A stretch of 64,000 nt of DNA from Bifidobacterium apousia (GCF_007559275.1 NZ_VMHK01000001.1:372001-436000), one strand, 5' to 3'. Positions 28,501 through 41,556 are shown, numbered from the stretch's first letter. Program-made: numbers and translations. The notes: a model not told the origin generated them from the letters alone.

Positions 28501-31500
28501 ATGACAAATATAGTCGCTCCCTTCACGGGAGCGTGGATTGAAATCCGCGTGGCTTTTGCCCGATACGCCTGGCTCAGATGTCGCTCCCTTCACGGGAGCG
28601 TGGATTGAAATAAACTGAGCGCCTTTGATGCGGATACCAAGTGGGTCGCTCCCTTCACGGGAGCGTGGATTGAAATTCATTGGGGGAGTGGCAATGCCGG
28701 CAAACGTGGAAGTCGCTCCCTTCACGGGAGCGTGGATTGAAATTCGATTCGGTTGATGTAGTCTTTGGTAGATAGATGTCGCTCCCTTCACGGGAGCGTG
28801 GATTGAAATCCGTCGGCCGTGGTCTGCGCCTTGGCGGCCTTAGTCGCTCCCTTCACGGGAGCGTGGATTGAAATACCGACAACCAGATAGCCGCCTTGCA
28901 GCAGATGGGTCGCTCCCTTCACGGGAGCGTGGATTGAAATCCGGTGACGTGGAGGACGCGGTGCTGGAGCAGGCTGGTCGCTCCCTTCACGGGAGCGTGG
29001 ATTGAAATGGGTGGATCAGGAATCTTATCAGCAGCATGGGCGTCGCTCCCTTCACGGGAGCGTGGATTGAAATGTCGGCTGAACGGCGAACAGGTGACGG
29101 TCACCGGCAGGTCGCTCCCTTCACGGGAGCGTGGATTGAAATACGGGCGAAAGCGAAATGCAGGACGTGCTGCGCCCGTCGCTCCCTTCACGGGAGCGTG
29201 GATTGAAATGTCAAAGCCGGGGGACGATCCACGCGGGTGGACAGGTCGCTCCCTTCACGGGAGCGTGGATTGAAATGACCACGTCAGCATCCTGGTGGAC
29301 GGCGTGGAGGGTCGCTCCCTTCACGGGAGCGTGGATTGAAATAACATCCTGGACAGCCTGGACGAGTTCCTCTCCCGTCGCTCCCTTCACGGGAGCGTGG
29401 ATTGAAATAATGACCATAAGGTCTGCCCTGCATGCCTTAAGCGTCGCTCCCTTCACGGGAGCGTGGATTGAAATCACAGGCACATCCTGCCGGCACGGTT
29501 CGGGGCCAGGTCGCTCCCTTCACGGGAGCGTGGATTGAAATTGCAAAGGGAGCAAACACATGAAAGTTACCAAGGGTCGCTCCCTTCACGGGAGCGTGGA
29601 TTGAAATTCCATGCCTAAAGACAATAAAAAATTACATCCCAGTCGCTCCCTTCACGGGAGCGTGGATTGAAATAACATCAAGGTGCATTACATCGGGTCG
29701 AAGTCCGTCGCTCCCTTCACGGGAGCGTGGATTGAAATTCGGAGGCGCCGACCAACATACCACGCGGATCCGGTCGCTCCCTTCACGGGAGCGTGGATTG
29801 AAATTTGTCCCTGCAGGCTTTTGTGGACGGCATCGGCGGTCGCTCCCTTCACGGGAGCGTGGATTGAAATCGGCCTTAGCACACACCCTGTCGGCGTGAC
29901 GACCGTCGCTCCCTTCACGGGAGCGTGGATTGAAATATAGCGTTGGTTGCGGCTGCTGTGGATGAGGCTAGTCGCTCCCTTCACGGGAGCGTGGATTGAA
30001 ATGGGGAAAAGCCGGAAAGGATCAGCCAACAGAGCCGTCGCTCCCTTCACGGGAGCGTGGATTGAAATCGGCAAGTCCTCGACGACTCCCGGTTTAGCTG
30101 GTGTCGCTCCCTTCACGGGAGCGTGGATTGAAATAGCACGTTGTCCAAAATTCACCCCCTATCGCAAGGTGTCGCTCCCTTCACGGGAGCGTGGATTGAA
30201 ATACGCTGGACGGCGTAAGGCTGCAGCCCGTCACCGGTCGCTCCCTTCACGGGAGCGTGGATTGAAATCATCACCGACGCCGACCTTGATTTCGTCATCC
30301 CCAGTCGCTCCCTTCACGGGAGCGTGGATTGAAATCACGACCACCATACCTATCCGAAACAGGCGCACCCGTCGCTCCCTTCACGGGAGCGTGGATTGAA
30401 ATAATCTCGCCAGCAAGACCGCCATGTACCGTGTGTAGTCGCTCCCTTCACGGGAGCGTGGATTGAAATTGGTAATCCCACTGCAGCCAAGGTGGTGGAG
30501 AAGTCGCTCCCTTCACGGGAGCGTGGATTGAAATACCGATGGGACACAGTACATGGGCAAGCCGAAGTCGCTCCCTTCACGGGAGCGTGGATTGAAATAT
30601 GTATTCGGACACCGATTCCATCCATCTGAGCAAGTCGCTCCCTTCACGGGAGCGTGGATTGAAATAGCAGCTGGCGCTTCCCGCTCGACCGTAACCGCAA
30701 GTCGCTCCCTTCACGGGAGCGTGGATTGAAATATGTGCTTCGGCTATCCTGAGATCGGAGGCTTCATGTCGCTCCCTTCACGGGAGCGTGGATTGAAATC
30801 GGGGATCCGGCCGTCTGGGGTGTGATAGGGGAGGTCGCTCCCTTCACGGGAGCGTGGATTGAAATCCCCTTTCACATCTCCCTGCGGGCATCTTACTTGT
30901 CGCTCCCTTCACGGGAGCGTGGATTGAAATTGCAATGTCCCTGTCCATCAGGCCGTACAGACTGGGTCGCTCCCTTCACGGGAGCGTGGATTGAAATATT
31001 GTCTGGGGCTGCACGGTTATTTCCACGCGGCTGTCGCTCCCTTCACGGGAGCGTGGATTGAAATTCGAAATGCACCGGCTTCAATGGCTGTAGATACAGT
31101 CGCTCCCTTCACGGGAGCGTGGATTGAAATGATTACACGGTTGCACTTGACGCAATCCAAGCATGTCGCTCCCTTCACGGGAGCGTGGATTGAAATTCAT
31201 TGTTCGGCGTGAGCCTGTCGCGCCATGGTGTCGCTCCCTTCACGGGAGCGTGGATTGAAATTCGCCCTTGGGTCCCTGCGGGCCCTCAACGCCTGTCGCT
31301 CCCTTCACGGGAGCGTGGATTGAAATGGCGCAGGCCCCAGTTTTGGGGGCGGCCCCAGCTTGTCGCTCCCTTCACGGGAGCGTGGATTGAAATCTCTCGG
31401 TGACCAGGGGAGACGAACGCTCGGGGGGTCGCTCCCTTCACGGGAGCGTGGATTGAAATGGCCGGGCCTGTCGCCCCGCCTGTCCAGGCTCCTGGTCGCT

Positions 31501-34500
31501 CCCTTCACGGGAGCGTGGATTGAAATTGCCAGCCGTGGGCGCCCAGCTGGTCGATGGCCTGTCGCTCCCTTCACGGGAGCGTGGATTGAAATATGCCGAT
31601 TAGATGAGGAGGGGAAAACAATGCGCGTCGCTCCCTTCACGGGAGCGTGGATTGAAATCGGAGGGCCAGAGATGGCCGCTCAGATCGCTGTTGTCGCTCC
31701 CTTCACGGGAGCGTGGATTGAAATTCTGAGCTCCGGCCGCGACGGGTGCATGGAGGTGGGTCGCTCCCTTCACGGGAGCGTGGATTGAAATTGGTTGCTG
31801 ACGGGTCTAATGCTGGCGGTATCGGGTCGCTCCCTTCACGGGAGCGTGGATTGAAATCAGTGCATCGTCAAACACCTGGACATCCCCCACGAGTCGCTCC
31901 CTTCACGGGAGCGTGGATTGAAATGGCTATGCGGTCGAGCTGTTCAAAGCTGACCTGCCGTCGCTCCCTTCACGGGAGCGTGGATTGAAATACCGACACC
32001 CTGGCCCAGTGGCAGGCGAAAGGCGGTCGCTCCCTTCACGGGAGCGTGGATTGAAATGTCCTCACCGGGTGGCCGTGAGGGCGTGGAAGACGGGTCGCTC
32101 CCTTCACGGGAGCGTGGATTGAAATACCTATGGGCTCAAGGAGACGGGAAAATTGCGGTCGCTCCCTTCACGGGAGCGTGGATTGAAATCCCATCTTGCA
32201 GCTATCCGACACGCGCGGTCACGGTCGCTCCCTTCACGGGAGCGTGGATTGAAATCGCGCCCTGCTCACCAAGGCCGGGATGGACCCCGGTCGCTCCCTT
32301 CACGGGAGCGTGGATTGAAATTCGCCCCATGTCGTCATGCTGATGCCGGTGTTGAGTCGCTCCCTTCACGGGAGCGTGGATTGAAATAGCGTGCCGGAGC
32401 TGAAGGCGATGCTGATGGCCACGTCGCTCCCTTCACGGGAGCGTGGATTGAAATTCCACAGTGGCGTTGGACCCTTGGGGCAGCGTGGGTCGCTCCCTTC
32501 ACGGGAGCGTGGATTGAAATGCCGTCCTTTCCGGCAGGTCCCTGCGGCCCGGTGTGTCGCTCCCTTCACGGGAGCGTGGATTGAAATGATCATCGTCAAA
32601 TGCCGAGAACGCCTCCATCTGGTCGCTCCCTTCACGGGAGCGTGGATTGAAATCGACCTCCGGGCAGTCAAACAGATCCCAGTATCGGGTCGCTCCCTTC
32701 ACGGGAGCGTGGATTGAAATCCGAGGCCCTGCCGGCCACTTGAATCACAGCCGGAGTCGCTCCCTTCACGGGAGCGTGGATTGAAATCTGGACTGGGAGC
32801 CTCCAGCCTCACACAAGGGAGGTCGCTCCCTTCACGGGAGCGTGGATTGAAATTGGGGCGATCCCAGCCATGTTTTGGATGATGAAAGTCGCTCCCTTCA
32901 CGGGAGCGTGGATTGAAATGGCGGGTGCTATCGCCAAGGGTCTTATGTGGCACTAGTCGCTCCCTTCACGGGAGCGTGGATTGAAATTTTGTCTCCTATA
33001 GCACCAGCCACCGCAATATTGATGTCGCTCCCTTCACGGGAGCGTGGATTGAAATGTCATGCTGGTAGACGATGATAAGGCCAAGGACAAGTCGCTCCCT
33101 TCACGGGAGCGTGGATTGAAATTGTGTCACGGGTTACTGACACGTCCTCTATGCTTGTCGCTCCCTTCACGGGAGCGTGGATTGAAATCCAGCAGTCACA
33201 AACACATGGTGGCATACAAGCGAGTCGCTCCCTTCACGGGAGCGTGGATTGAAATGCCCATCACTTGTCTCCTTTGATCTCTCGCACGTGTCGCTCCCTT
33301 CACGGGAGCGTGGATTGAAATAGGACGATGGCCTGGACGCCGATGCCTGGCACCAGTCGCTCCCTTCACGGGAGCGTGGATTGAAATCGGTTCCAACGCC
33401 ACCATCCGGATAGCCCAGGTGGTCGCTCCCTTCACGGGAGCGTGGATTGAAATCTGGTAAAAACCCCGTCAGGCGGTGTCCATGCCGTCGCTCCCTTCAC
33501 GGGAGCGTGGATTGAAATTGCCGGCCCTGCTCCATGACCTGGCTCACCTTGTCGTCGCTCCCTTCACGGGAGCGTGGATTGAAATTCTGTGACCTGCACC
33601 ACTGTACTCGACTCGCTCGTCGCTCCCTTCACGGGAGCGTGGATTGAAATCCGTAAGCGGAGCAGAGTCGTCAGGACTGGCAAGTCGCTCCCTTCACGGG
33701 AGCGTGGATTGAAATCCCAAGTCGCTGTGTCAAACTACATGCATGTGATAGTCGCTCCCTTCACGGGAGCGTGGATTGAAATTGGTTGCGGACGATTCGT
33801 TTGGCGTCCTCAATGGTCGCTCCCTTCACGGGAGCGTGGATTGAAATAGGTTGATAGCGGCCCACTGTCGGCCCATAAAGCTGTCGCTCCCTTCACGGGA
33901 GCGTGGATTGAAATTTTTCGGGCCAGATGTGCTGGGCGGCCTCATGACCGGTCGCTCCCTTCACGGGAGCGTGGATTGAAATAAGGAACCGTGGGATGTC
34001 GATGGCCACGACCCGTGTCGCTCCCTTCACGGGAGCGTGGATTGAAATTGGATCGTACGCCTCTGCTGGTGTCCCGCAAACAGGTCGCTCCCTTCACGGG
34101 AGCGTGGATTGAAATCCATGCTCTGTGCCAGGGCAAGCTGCCGTGCCGCGTCGCTCCCTTCACGGGAGCGTGGATTGAAATATCTGCTTCGACGGCAGTC
34201 TGCCTTTGGAGCTGGTCGCTCCCTTCACGGGAGCGTGGATTGAAATAGGAACAAAAGGCTGGACGGTGTGAAGGTCTTGGGTCGCTCCCTTCACGGGAGC
34301 GTGGATTGAAATGATGCCTCGATGAGCGCCGTGCAGGCCAATACTAGGTCGCTCCCTTCACGGGAGCGTGGATTGAAATTCGATGCGCGCATCCTGTTTC
34401 GGATCGTCCAGCGTCGCTCCCTTCACGGGAGCGTGGATTGAAATGCCGTCCTTGCCTGCAGGCCCTTGCGGCCCGGTGGTCGCTCCCTTCACGGGAGCGT

Positions 34501-37500
34501 GGATTGAAATTTGAACGGCATGGCCATCAAGGGGTCCAATTACGGGTCGCTCCCTTCACGGGAGCGTGGATTGAAATATGTTCACGGTTTCCGCCGCCTC
34601 ATAGGACGTTTGTCGCTCCCTTCACGGGAGCGTGGATTGAAATGTGTAGTAGGCGTACTTGCCCTGCTTGGAAATCGTCGCTCCCTTCACGGGAGCGTGG
34701 ATTGAAATCAGTCGCCTGCCTGGATGTTGGAGGCCTGCATGTGTCGCTCCCTTCACGGGAGCGTGGATTGAAATCCAAATCTCCTCTTATTATACAGCTG
34801 ACTACGGAGTCGCTCCCTTCACGGGAGCGTGGATTGAAATGCCGGCACCGAGGTCGAGGAGTACAAGGACCAGGTCGCTCCCTTCACGGGAGCGTGGATT
34901 GAAATATCTGCGACGAGCTGCACGTGTACAAGACCCCGGGTCGCTCCCTTCACGGGAGCGTGGATTGAAATTCAAGGCCGCAGCCCAGGGAGCCACCGAC
35001 GAGCAGGTCGCTCCCTTCACGGGAGCGTGGATTGAAATATATCCAAACCGTTGCTGCCTACCGGCGTGATGGTCGCTCCCTTCACGGGAGCGTGGATTGA
35101 AATATCATCCAGGGCTACAAACTGGATCTGGGAGCCGTCGCTCCCTTCACGGGAGCGTGGATTGAAATTCCTTGTCGGTTGCCATGTCGCATGGCTGCGC
35201 CGGTCGCTCCCTTCACGGGAGCGTGGATTGAAATCTTGCCTTGCAAGTGGGGTAAACGTAATTTTAAGGCGTCGCTCCCTTCACGGGAGCGTGGATTGAA
35301 ATTCCAAGATTGTTTGAGAGGTAGAAGTTGCAATCAGTCGCTCCCTTCACGGGAGCGTGGATTGAAATTCCGGGCAGAATAGCGCGAGGGCCGGCCTGAG
35401 CCTGTCGCTCCCTTCACGGGAGCGTGGATTGAAATATATATTACTATCAAAATCGATAAGTGCAATATGGTCGCTCCCTTCACGGGAGCGTGGATTGAAA
35501 TAGCACCTGGGCCAGCACGGGCACTATGGGGACTCTGGTCGCTCCCTTCACGGGAGCGTGGATTGAAATGCCGAGGTGGGCGGCGCTGAAGCGACCCTGA
35601 CATGTCGCTCCCTTCACGGGAGCGTGGATTGAAATTGGATCGCTCGCCTTTGCTGGTGTCCCGCAGGCAGGGTCGCTCCCTTCACGGGAGCGTGGATTGA
35701 AATATCCGCTGCTCTTTGACCCGATCCTGGACGCTGGTCGCTCCCTTCACGGGAGCGTGGATTGAAATTCATTATCATCATTGGTCACGCCACCAATGAG
35801 CAGTCGCTCCCTTCACGGGAGCGTGGATTGAAATCGGGTAAACCTGGCTCGTGACCTGCGCATGATCCGTCGCTCCCTTCACGGGAGCGTGGATTGAAAT
35901 GTCTACGAGGGCCTGATGAAGGCCTATGGGAACGTCGCTCCCTTCACGGGAGCGTGGATTGAAATCCATAGACATGGTAGAAGACATCATCCCGGGTCCG
36001 TCGCTCCCTTCACGGGAGCGTGGATTGAAATTTGAACCAGTCCGGTTCATCCATTGTGTTATTCGTCGCTCCCTTCACGGGAGCGTGGATTGAAATCCAC
36101 TCCTCGGGGCTGATGATACTGCCGGTCTTGGGTCGCTCCCTTCACGGGAGCGTGGATTGAAATATCATCAACGCCAGCAATCGGACGGAACTGGACGGTC
36201 GCTCCCTTCACGGGAGCGTGGATTGAAATGCTCAGATTAAGTGTCTTGTTTGTCATGATATATGTCGCTCCCTTCACGGGAGCGTGGATTGAAATTCGGC
36301 AACGTGCGCGTGCCTTACGCCCGATACCGGTCGCTCCCTTCACGGGAGCGTGGATTGAAATTATAATCCTCTTCAGACTCTTCCGAATCGTCAGAGTCGC
36401 TCCCTTCACGGGAGCGTGGATTGAAATGGGGATATGACCGCCGACAACGTGGTCCTCTCTCGTCGCTCCCTTCACGGGAGCGTGGATTGAAATAATCCCA
36501 TGAATTGCAGTGGTTCATTGTCTGCAAGTCGCTCCCTTCACGGGAGCGTGGATTGAAATCCAGGGCAGGCAGCACGGTGCCCACCAGCCAGGGTCGCTCC
36601 CTTCACGGGAGCGTGGATTGAAATGACAAGGTTCCGGTATCTGTCGCTGACCGACATGGTCGCTCCCTTCACGGGAGCGTGGATTGAAATAACCGGCAGA
36701 CCCTGGTGGCTGACCAGCTGCTGGTGTCGCTCCCTTCACGGGAGCGTGGATTGAAATTTTTCGCGCTCACCGTGCACGTTGGTGCCGTAGATGTCGCTCC
36801 CTTCACGGGAGCGTGGATTGAAATTTAGGCATGAAAAAGGGAAGCCACACACAGCCAAGGTCGCTCCCTTCACGGGAGCGTGGATTGAAATTGGAGTACC
36901 GACAACGGCACAATCCGCGAGTATGAGTCGCTCCCTTCACGGGAGCGTGGATTGAAATCTTCTGGTGTCGTGGTCATGCTGAGCAGAATGGCGTCGCCCC
37001 CTTCACGGGAGCGTGGATTGAAATGCTATCTCATGGAATTCATCGTCTGAATGCATATGTCGCTCCCTTCACGGGAGCGTGGATTGAAATATCAATGGCG
37101 ATAAGTACGGTGCTGTGGTAGGGTCGCTCCCTTCACGGGAGCGTGGATTGAAATCCAAGCCTGAAACCACGTATGCCCTTGCGAATACGTCGCTCCCTTC
37201 ACGGGAGCGTGGATTGAAATTGATTGAGCGCCAAAATGCACCTCCACGGTTATCGTCGCTCCCTTCACGGGAGCGTGGATTGAAATACGGAATGCGGGTC
37301 GAGGATGAAGTCCACCCGCACGTCGCTCCCTTCACGGGAGCGTGGATTGAAATCAGCCGCCGTCGTGCAGCCACTTGCTGGCGGTGGTCGCTCCCTTCAC
37401 GGGAGCGTGGATTGAAATGCCATATCCATAGCGACCGCTCTCATGCCAATGAGTCGCTCCCTTCACGGGAGCGTGGATTGAAATCCGGGAACTGCACAGC

Positions 37501-40500
37501 AACGAATGGAATGACGAAGTCGCTCCCTTCACGGGAGCGTGGATTGAAATATGACGCATGTGGAGGGCACGCGTCTGGAGCACGGGTCGCTCCCTTCACG
37601 GGAGCGTGGATTGAAATAACAATGACGACATTGTTGAGTTTTCCGCTGTTGGTCGCTCCCTTCACGGGAGCGTGGATTGAAATTTCATGCACCGTGTCAA
37701 CATCGACCAACCGACAGGTCGCTCCCTTCACGGGAGCGTGGATTGAAATTGGCTTTGCATAGGAGGGAAAGGCCTCTACTGCGAGTCGCTCCCTTCACGG
37801 GAGCGTGGATTGAAATGTAGACAACAATCTGGGATGGCTGCGCAAGGCCAGTCGCTCCCTTCACGGGAGCGTGGATTGAAATAGTCTAATATAACTAAAT
37901 TCCAACAAGTCGCTCGTCGCTCCCTTCACGGGAGCGTGGATTGAAATACATGGGATACGTCCATTCCCGCATTCTTGCCAGGTCGCTCCCTTCACGGGAG
38001 CGTGGATTGAAATACCTGACCGTGCCGATTCGCCGGATTGCGAGAAGTCGCTCCCTTCACGGGAGCGTGGATTGAAATAGGCTCTCGATGCCCCCCATAA
38101 GACACCAGCAATCGTCGCTCCCTTCACGGGAGCGTGGATTGAAATGCCGACTCCTACGCGGCCATCATGCGGGCCCTGGTCGCTCCCTTCACGGGAGCGT
38201 GGATTGAAATTACGAATTTGAAGAAGCAGCCCAGGACTATGTGAGGTCGCTCCCTTCACGGGAGCGTGGATTGAAATTTTTCGGGCCAGATGTGCTGGGC
38301 GGCCTCATGAGTCGCTCCCTTCACGGGAGCGTGGATTGAAATTCTCTCGATTCAATCCAGGCGGCATGGCGCTTCTGTCGCTCCCTTCACGGGAGCGTGG
38401 ATTGAAATTGCCAGCAGGCATGACCGGCTTCTACGACGAAGGTCGCTCCCTTCACGGGAGCGTGGATTGAAATCGACAGGACAGGTGACCAACCACTATG
38501 AGAACAAATGTCGCTCCCTTCACGGGAGCGTGGATTGAAATCTTGACAAGAAAGAGATGGGGGTGGCCGCATGAGGTCGCTCCCTTCACGGGAGCGTGGA
38601 TTGAAATGACGATTTCGCCAACTACTTGTGGCAGCACCCGAGTCGCTCCCTTCACGGGAGCGTGGATTGAAATTCCCGTCTTGTCCAGCATCCATCCAGC
38701 CATCCGGGTCGCTCCCTTCACGGGAGCGTGGATTGAAATAGCAGGCCAACGCCCACAGGGCGGCGGCTACAGCGGTCGCTCCCTTCACGGGAGCGTGGAT
38801 TGAAATGCTTGCTGGCATCAGTACTCCAATCCTGTCTGCGTCGCTCCCTTCATGGGAGCGTGGATTGAAATACCAGCATGGATCAGCTGGGCGAGTGGCG
38901 CAAGGGTCGCTCCCTTCACGGGAGCGTGGATTGAAATGTGAAAGCCGGGGGACGCTCCACGCGGGTGGACGTCGCTCCCTTCACGGGAGCGTGGATTGAA
39001 ATCGGTCTCGCGGTGTGCAAATACATATGTTGAGAGTCGCTCCCTTCACGGGAGCGTGGATTGAAATACTTCCTGGGTGCAGACATCCTGGCAGAACGTT
39101 GGTCGCTCCCTTCACGGGAGCGTGGATTGAAATCAGAAACTATCGACTATGCCGCTGATGGCGTTCGTCGCTCCCTTCACGGGAGCGTGGATTGAAATCT
39201 GGAAGTCGGCAATGGCTACTTTGACCTTAGTGGTCGCTCCCTTCACGGGAGCGTGGATTGAAATCCCGCAGAGCGTGGCCCTGCTGCGCAATGCTGGCGT
39301 CGCTCCCTTCACGGGGGCGTGGATTGAAATCGGAGAGATCGCGCCATCGACTCAAAGGCCAGGTGTCGCTCCCTTCACGGGGGCGTGGATTGAAATGGGG
39401 GAGTCGGACGGCACGGCAAGACCCAGCCTAGTCGCTCCCTTCACGGGAGCGTGGATTGAAATATGCCCGATAAGGGCGGAAAGGAGGTCGTCATGGGTCG
39501 CTCCCTTCACGGGAGCGTGGATTGAAATTTGGATAACCTGCGTGGCTCCCGTCCAGGTCGGGTCGCTCCCTTCACGGGAGCGTGGATTGAAATCTGTTTC
39601 AACTGTGCCATATCGCTCCTATCAGAGGTCGCTCCCTTCACGGGAGCGTGGATTGAAATAATGGTGGGCAGGGTGATAAGCCCTGCCCGGTTTGTCGCTC
39701 CCTTCACGGGAGCGTGGATTGAAATCCACTCGTTTAGCTGGGCTATGGTCATGCGGGAGGTCGCTCCCTTCACGGGAGCGTGGATTGAAATCACACGTCC
39801 ATCCGACCATTTGGCCCAATTCCAAGTCGCTCCCTTCACGGGAGCGTGGATTGAAATATACCGGCTGAGTCCTGCCTGCTGCTCCTGGTCTGTCGCTCCC
39901 TTCACGGGAGCGTGGATTGAAATCTGCAATGACGTGGCTGACGTGACGGGCGCCGCAGGTCGCTCCCTTCACGGGAGCGTGGATTGAAATAGGACTGACT
40001 TGGCCCAGCCTACGATGTTGCTGCGTCGCTCCCTTCACGGGAGCGTGGATTGAAATCACTAAGGAAGGGTGGATTTTCAAGGACAAGATGTCGCTCCCTT
40101 CACGGGAGCGTGGATTGAAATAGAAGGTCCGGTTGACGGTGATCAGGAAGGTGCCCGGTCGCTTCCTTCACGGGGGCGTGGATTGAAATCGCGAGGACAC
40201 GGCGGACGGCACCACCACGCACGTCGCTCCCTTCACGGGAGCGTGGATTGAAATAACGAGGAGCTGCGAGCCGACGCGACCCTGCAGGTCGCTCCCTTCA
40301 CGGGAGCGTGGATTGAAATGACACGATCCATCTCCAGCCGGGACTGCCGCAGGTCGCTCCCTTCACGGGAGCGTGGATTGAAATACCGACGAGGAGAACA
40401 CGCAGATCCTCGACCTGGTCGCTCCCTTCACAGGAGCGTGGATTGAAATCGCATCTTTGCGGCCTGGTCGTCCCAGCCGGCTAGTCGCTCCCTTCACGGG

Positions 40501-40713
40501 AGCGTGGATTGAAATCAGGCGCACACGCTGGTCTGTGACTGGCCGGACTGTCGCTCCCTTCACGGGAGCGTGGATTGAAATCTCAACTACAACTACAACG
40601 GCAATAGATTCAACGGTCGCTCCCTTCACGGGAGCGTGGATTGAAATTGCAAAGGCAGGCGGCTCTGGTCTCCAACACTCGGTCGCTCCCTTCGTGGGAG
40701 CGTGGATTAGGAA
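25592..40713 (+). CRISPR. Type I-C CRISPR array, 229 repeats and 228 spacers (hand count)
   Basis: A 32-nt repeat begins GTCGCTCCCTTCACGGGAGC and ends GTGGATTGAAAT. Positions 3-9 pair with 15-21 to form a 7-bp stem with a TTCAC loop, the site cut by Cas5c. Spacing between repeat starts is mostly 65-68 nt (extremes 64 and 69), so spacers are about 32-37 nt. Repeats are almost all identical. Variants I saw are at 27713 (C5 to T or equivalent), 36993 (T6 to C), 38840 (C14 to T), 39299 and 39365 (A18 to G), 40158 (C7 to T, A18 to G), 40418 (G15 to A) and the decayed last copy at 40682. Most of these are in the last 2 kb, which marks the right end as the old trailer end and 25592 as the leader end. 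Translated frames across the array are artefacts. Confidence 0.98.
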
Positions 40714-40748
40714 TGCCACTACGTATGGTTTTCTGCCTGCGGTATGTA

Positions 40749-40763
40749 CCCCCCCCCCCCCCC
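40749..40763 (+). repeat. Homopolymer of 15 C just past the array
   Basis: Fifteen consecutive C residues lie 35 nt after the last, degenerate repeat. It is the longest mononucleotide run I noticed in the window. Such tracts are prone to slippage. No gene is clearly placed to be switched by it. Confidence 0.9.
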
Positions 40764-40966
40764 TAGAAGCCTGAATTGGCAAACCGATTATGCTGCTCTG
40801 AATCAACCAGACAACACTGTCTTTTAGCGGGAACATGTATTAAAACTGTTCTTTCCTCAGAACTCTGTTAAGAATTGTATTCCTTCTAAACATGAGTATG
40901 AGTTGCTGCTCCGGTATAGTGTCAATCTTTTTATGCCATTCTCTTGTTCCTAGCTGCAAGAGTGCT

Positions 40967-40995
40967 GTGCTCCCGGCATTCGCGAGAATGATCCC
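40967..40995 (+). repeat. Decayed type I-E-like CRISPR repeat
   Basis: This 29-mer matches about 24 of 29 bases of the familiar I-E repeat form GTGTTCCCCGC...GCGGGGATGATCCC, including the GTG start and the ATGATCCC end. It is unrelated to the I-C repeat. No I-E cas genes are in the window. The consensus used is from memory of the I-E family. Confidence 0.6.
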
Positions 40996-41036
40996 AAGCA
41001 GTGACCGGGTCTTTTCGTAGTATAGAAATACTACTG

Positions 41037-41065
41037 GCCCTCCCTGCAGATGCGGGGACAATCCT
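41037..41065 (+). repeat. Decayed type I-E-like repeat upstream of small gene 1
   Basis: About 20 of 29 bases match the I-E repeat form; the TGCGGGGA and AATCCT parts are kept. It lies 57 nt before the GTG of the first small acidic-protein gene and overlaps an 8-bp inverted repeat CCCTGCAG/CTGCAGGG. Confidence 0.5.
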
Positions 41066-41122
41066 GCAGGGGAATCGGAAGGATGCCCGCATGTTCGCAA
41101 AGTTGAGAGGAGATGAATAGCT

Positions 41123-41401
41123 GTGGACGAGGATTTCATGAGAAAAATGGCATCCAAGGATAAGGCCTGTACCACTTATGACCTTATTCCCCAAAAGAGG
41201 ATTGATGACTATACGTCAAAGTATCCCATTACTGATGACATGGATGATGCAGAGCGCAGAGTCTGGGATTCGTTGGATGATGAGGACAGGCAAATGATCC
41301 AGTCGGATCGTACATACTATGGGACAAACTATGGTGCTGGCTTCGGCGGCGACACCAAGGTGAGTTTCTACGATGTCCTCGGCATCAGGCAGTTCGACTG
41401 A
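41123..41401 (+). CDS. Small acidic protein of unknown function, copy 1
   Basis: A 92-residue acidic protein beginning with GTG; GAGAGGAGAT lies about 10 nt upstream. It is roughly three-quarters identical to the protein at 41637-41924, with the shared core ERRVWDSLDDEDR and the shared end GIRQFD. Flanking DNA on both sides is also similar, so about 0.5 kb was duplicated in tandem. No signal peptide, membrane segment or known motif is visible. It is next to the trailer end of the CRISPR array and just after a decayed I-E-like repeat. A role in defence, or as an anti-defence cargo, is possible but unsupported by motif. Confidence 0.75.
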   Translation: MDEDFMRKMASKDKACTTYDLIPQKRIDDYTSKYPITDDMDDAERRVWDSLDDEDRQMIQSDRTYYGTNYGAGFGGDTKVSFYDVLGIRQFD

Positions 41402-41556
41402 TTCATCCCCGGATTCCTGTATGCTGTTGTAATCAGCAAGAGAATCGCCACGGGAGCGCTGGGGGAGAGTCCATAACCGCTTCATAGTTCTTACATGAGT
41501 GTTTGATTCTCTGGGGATGGTCCAGCCGTCTGTTCGGCCAAAAATGAGAATGCTCT

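Larger units (their letters stand above)
40714..41122. other. Trailer region with decayed I-E-like repeats
   Basis: No gene was recognised between the end of the I-C array and the first small acidic-protein gene. The stretch holds the C15 tract, two decayed I-E-like repeats (listed separately) and an inverted repeat CCCTGCAG...CTGCAGGG around 41042-41072. Confidence 0.5.

Noticed and set aside
25592..40713. Many open frames on both strands encoding repeats such as VAPFTGAWIEI, SLPSRERGLK, ISIHAPVKGAT and NFNPRSREGSD
   Set aside because: They are translations of the 32-nt CRISPR repeat in different frames, with spacers between; they are not proteins.
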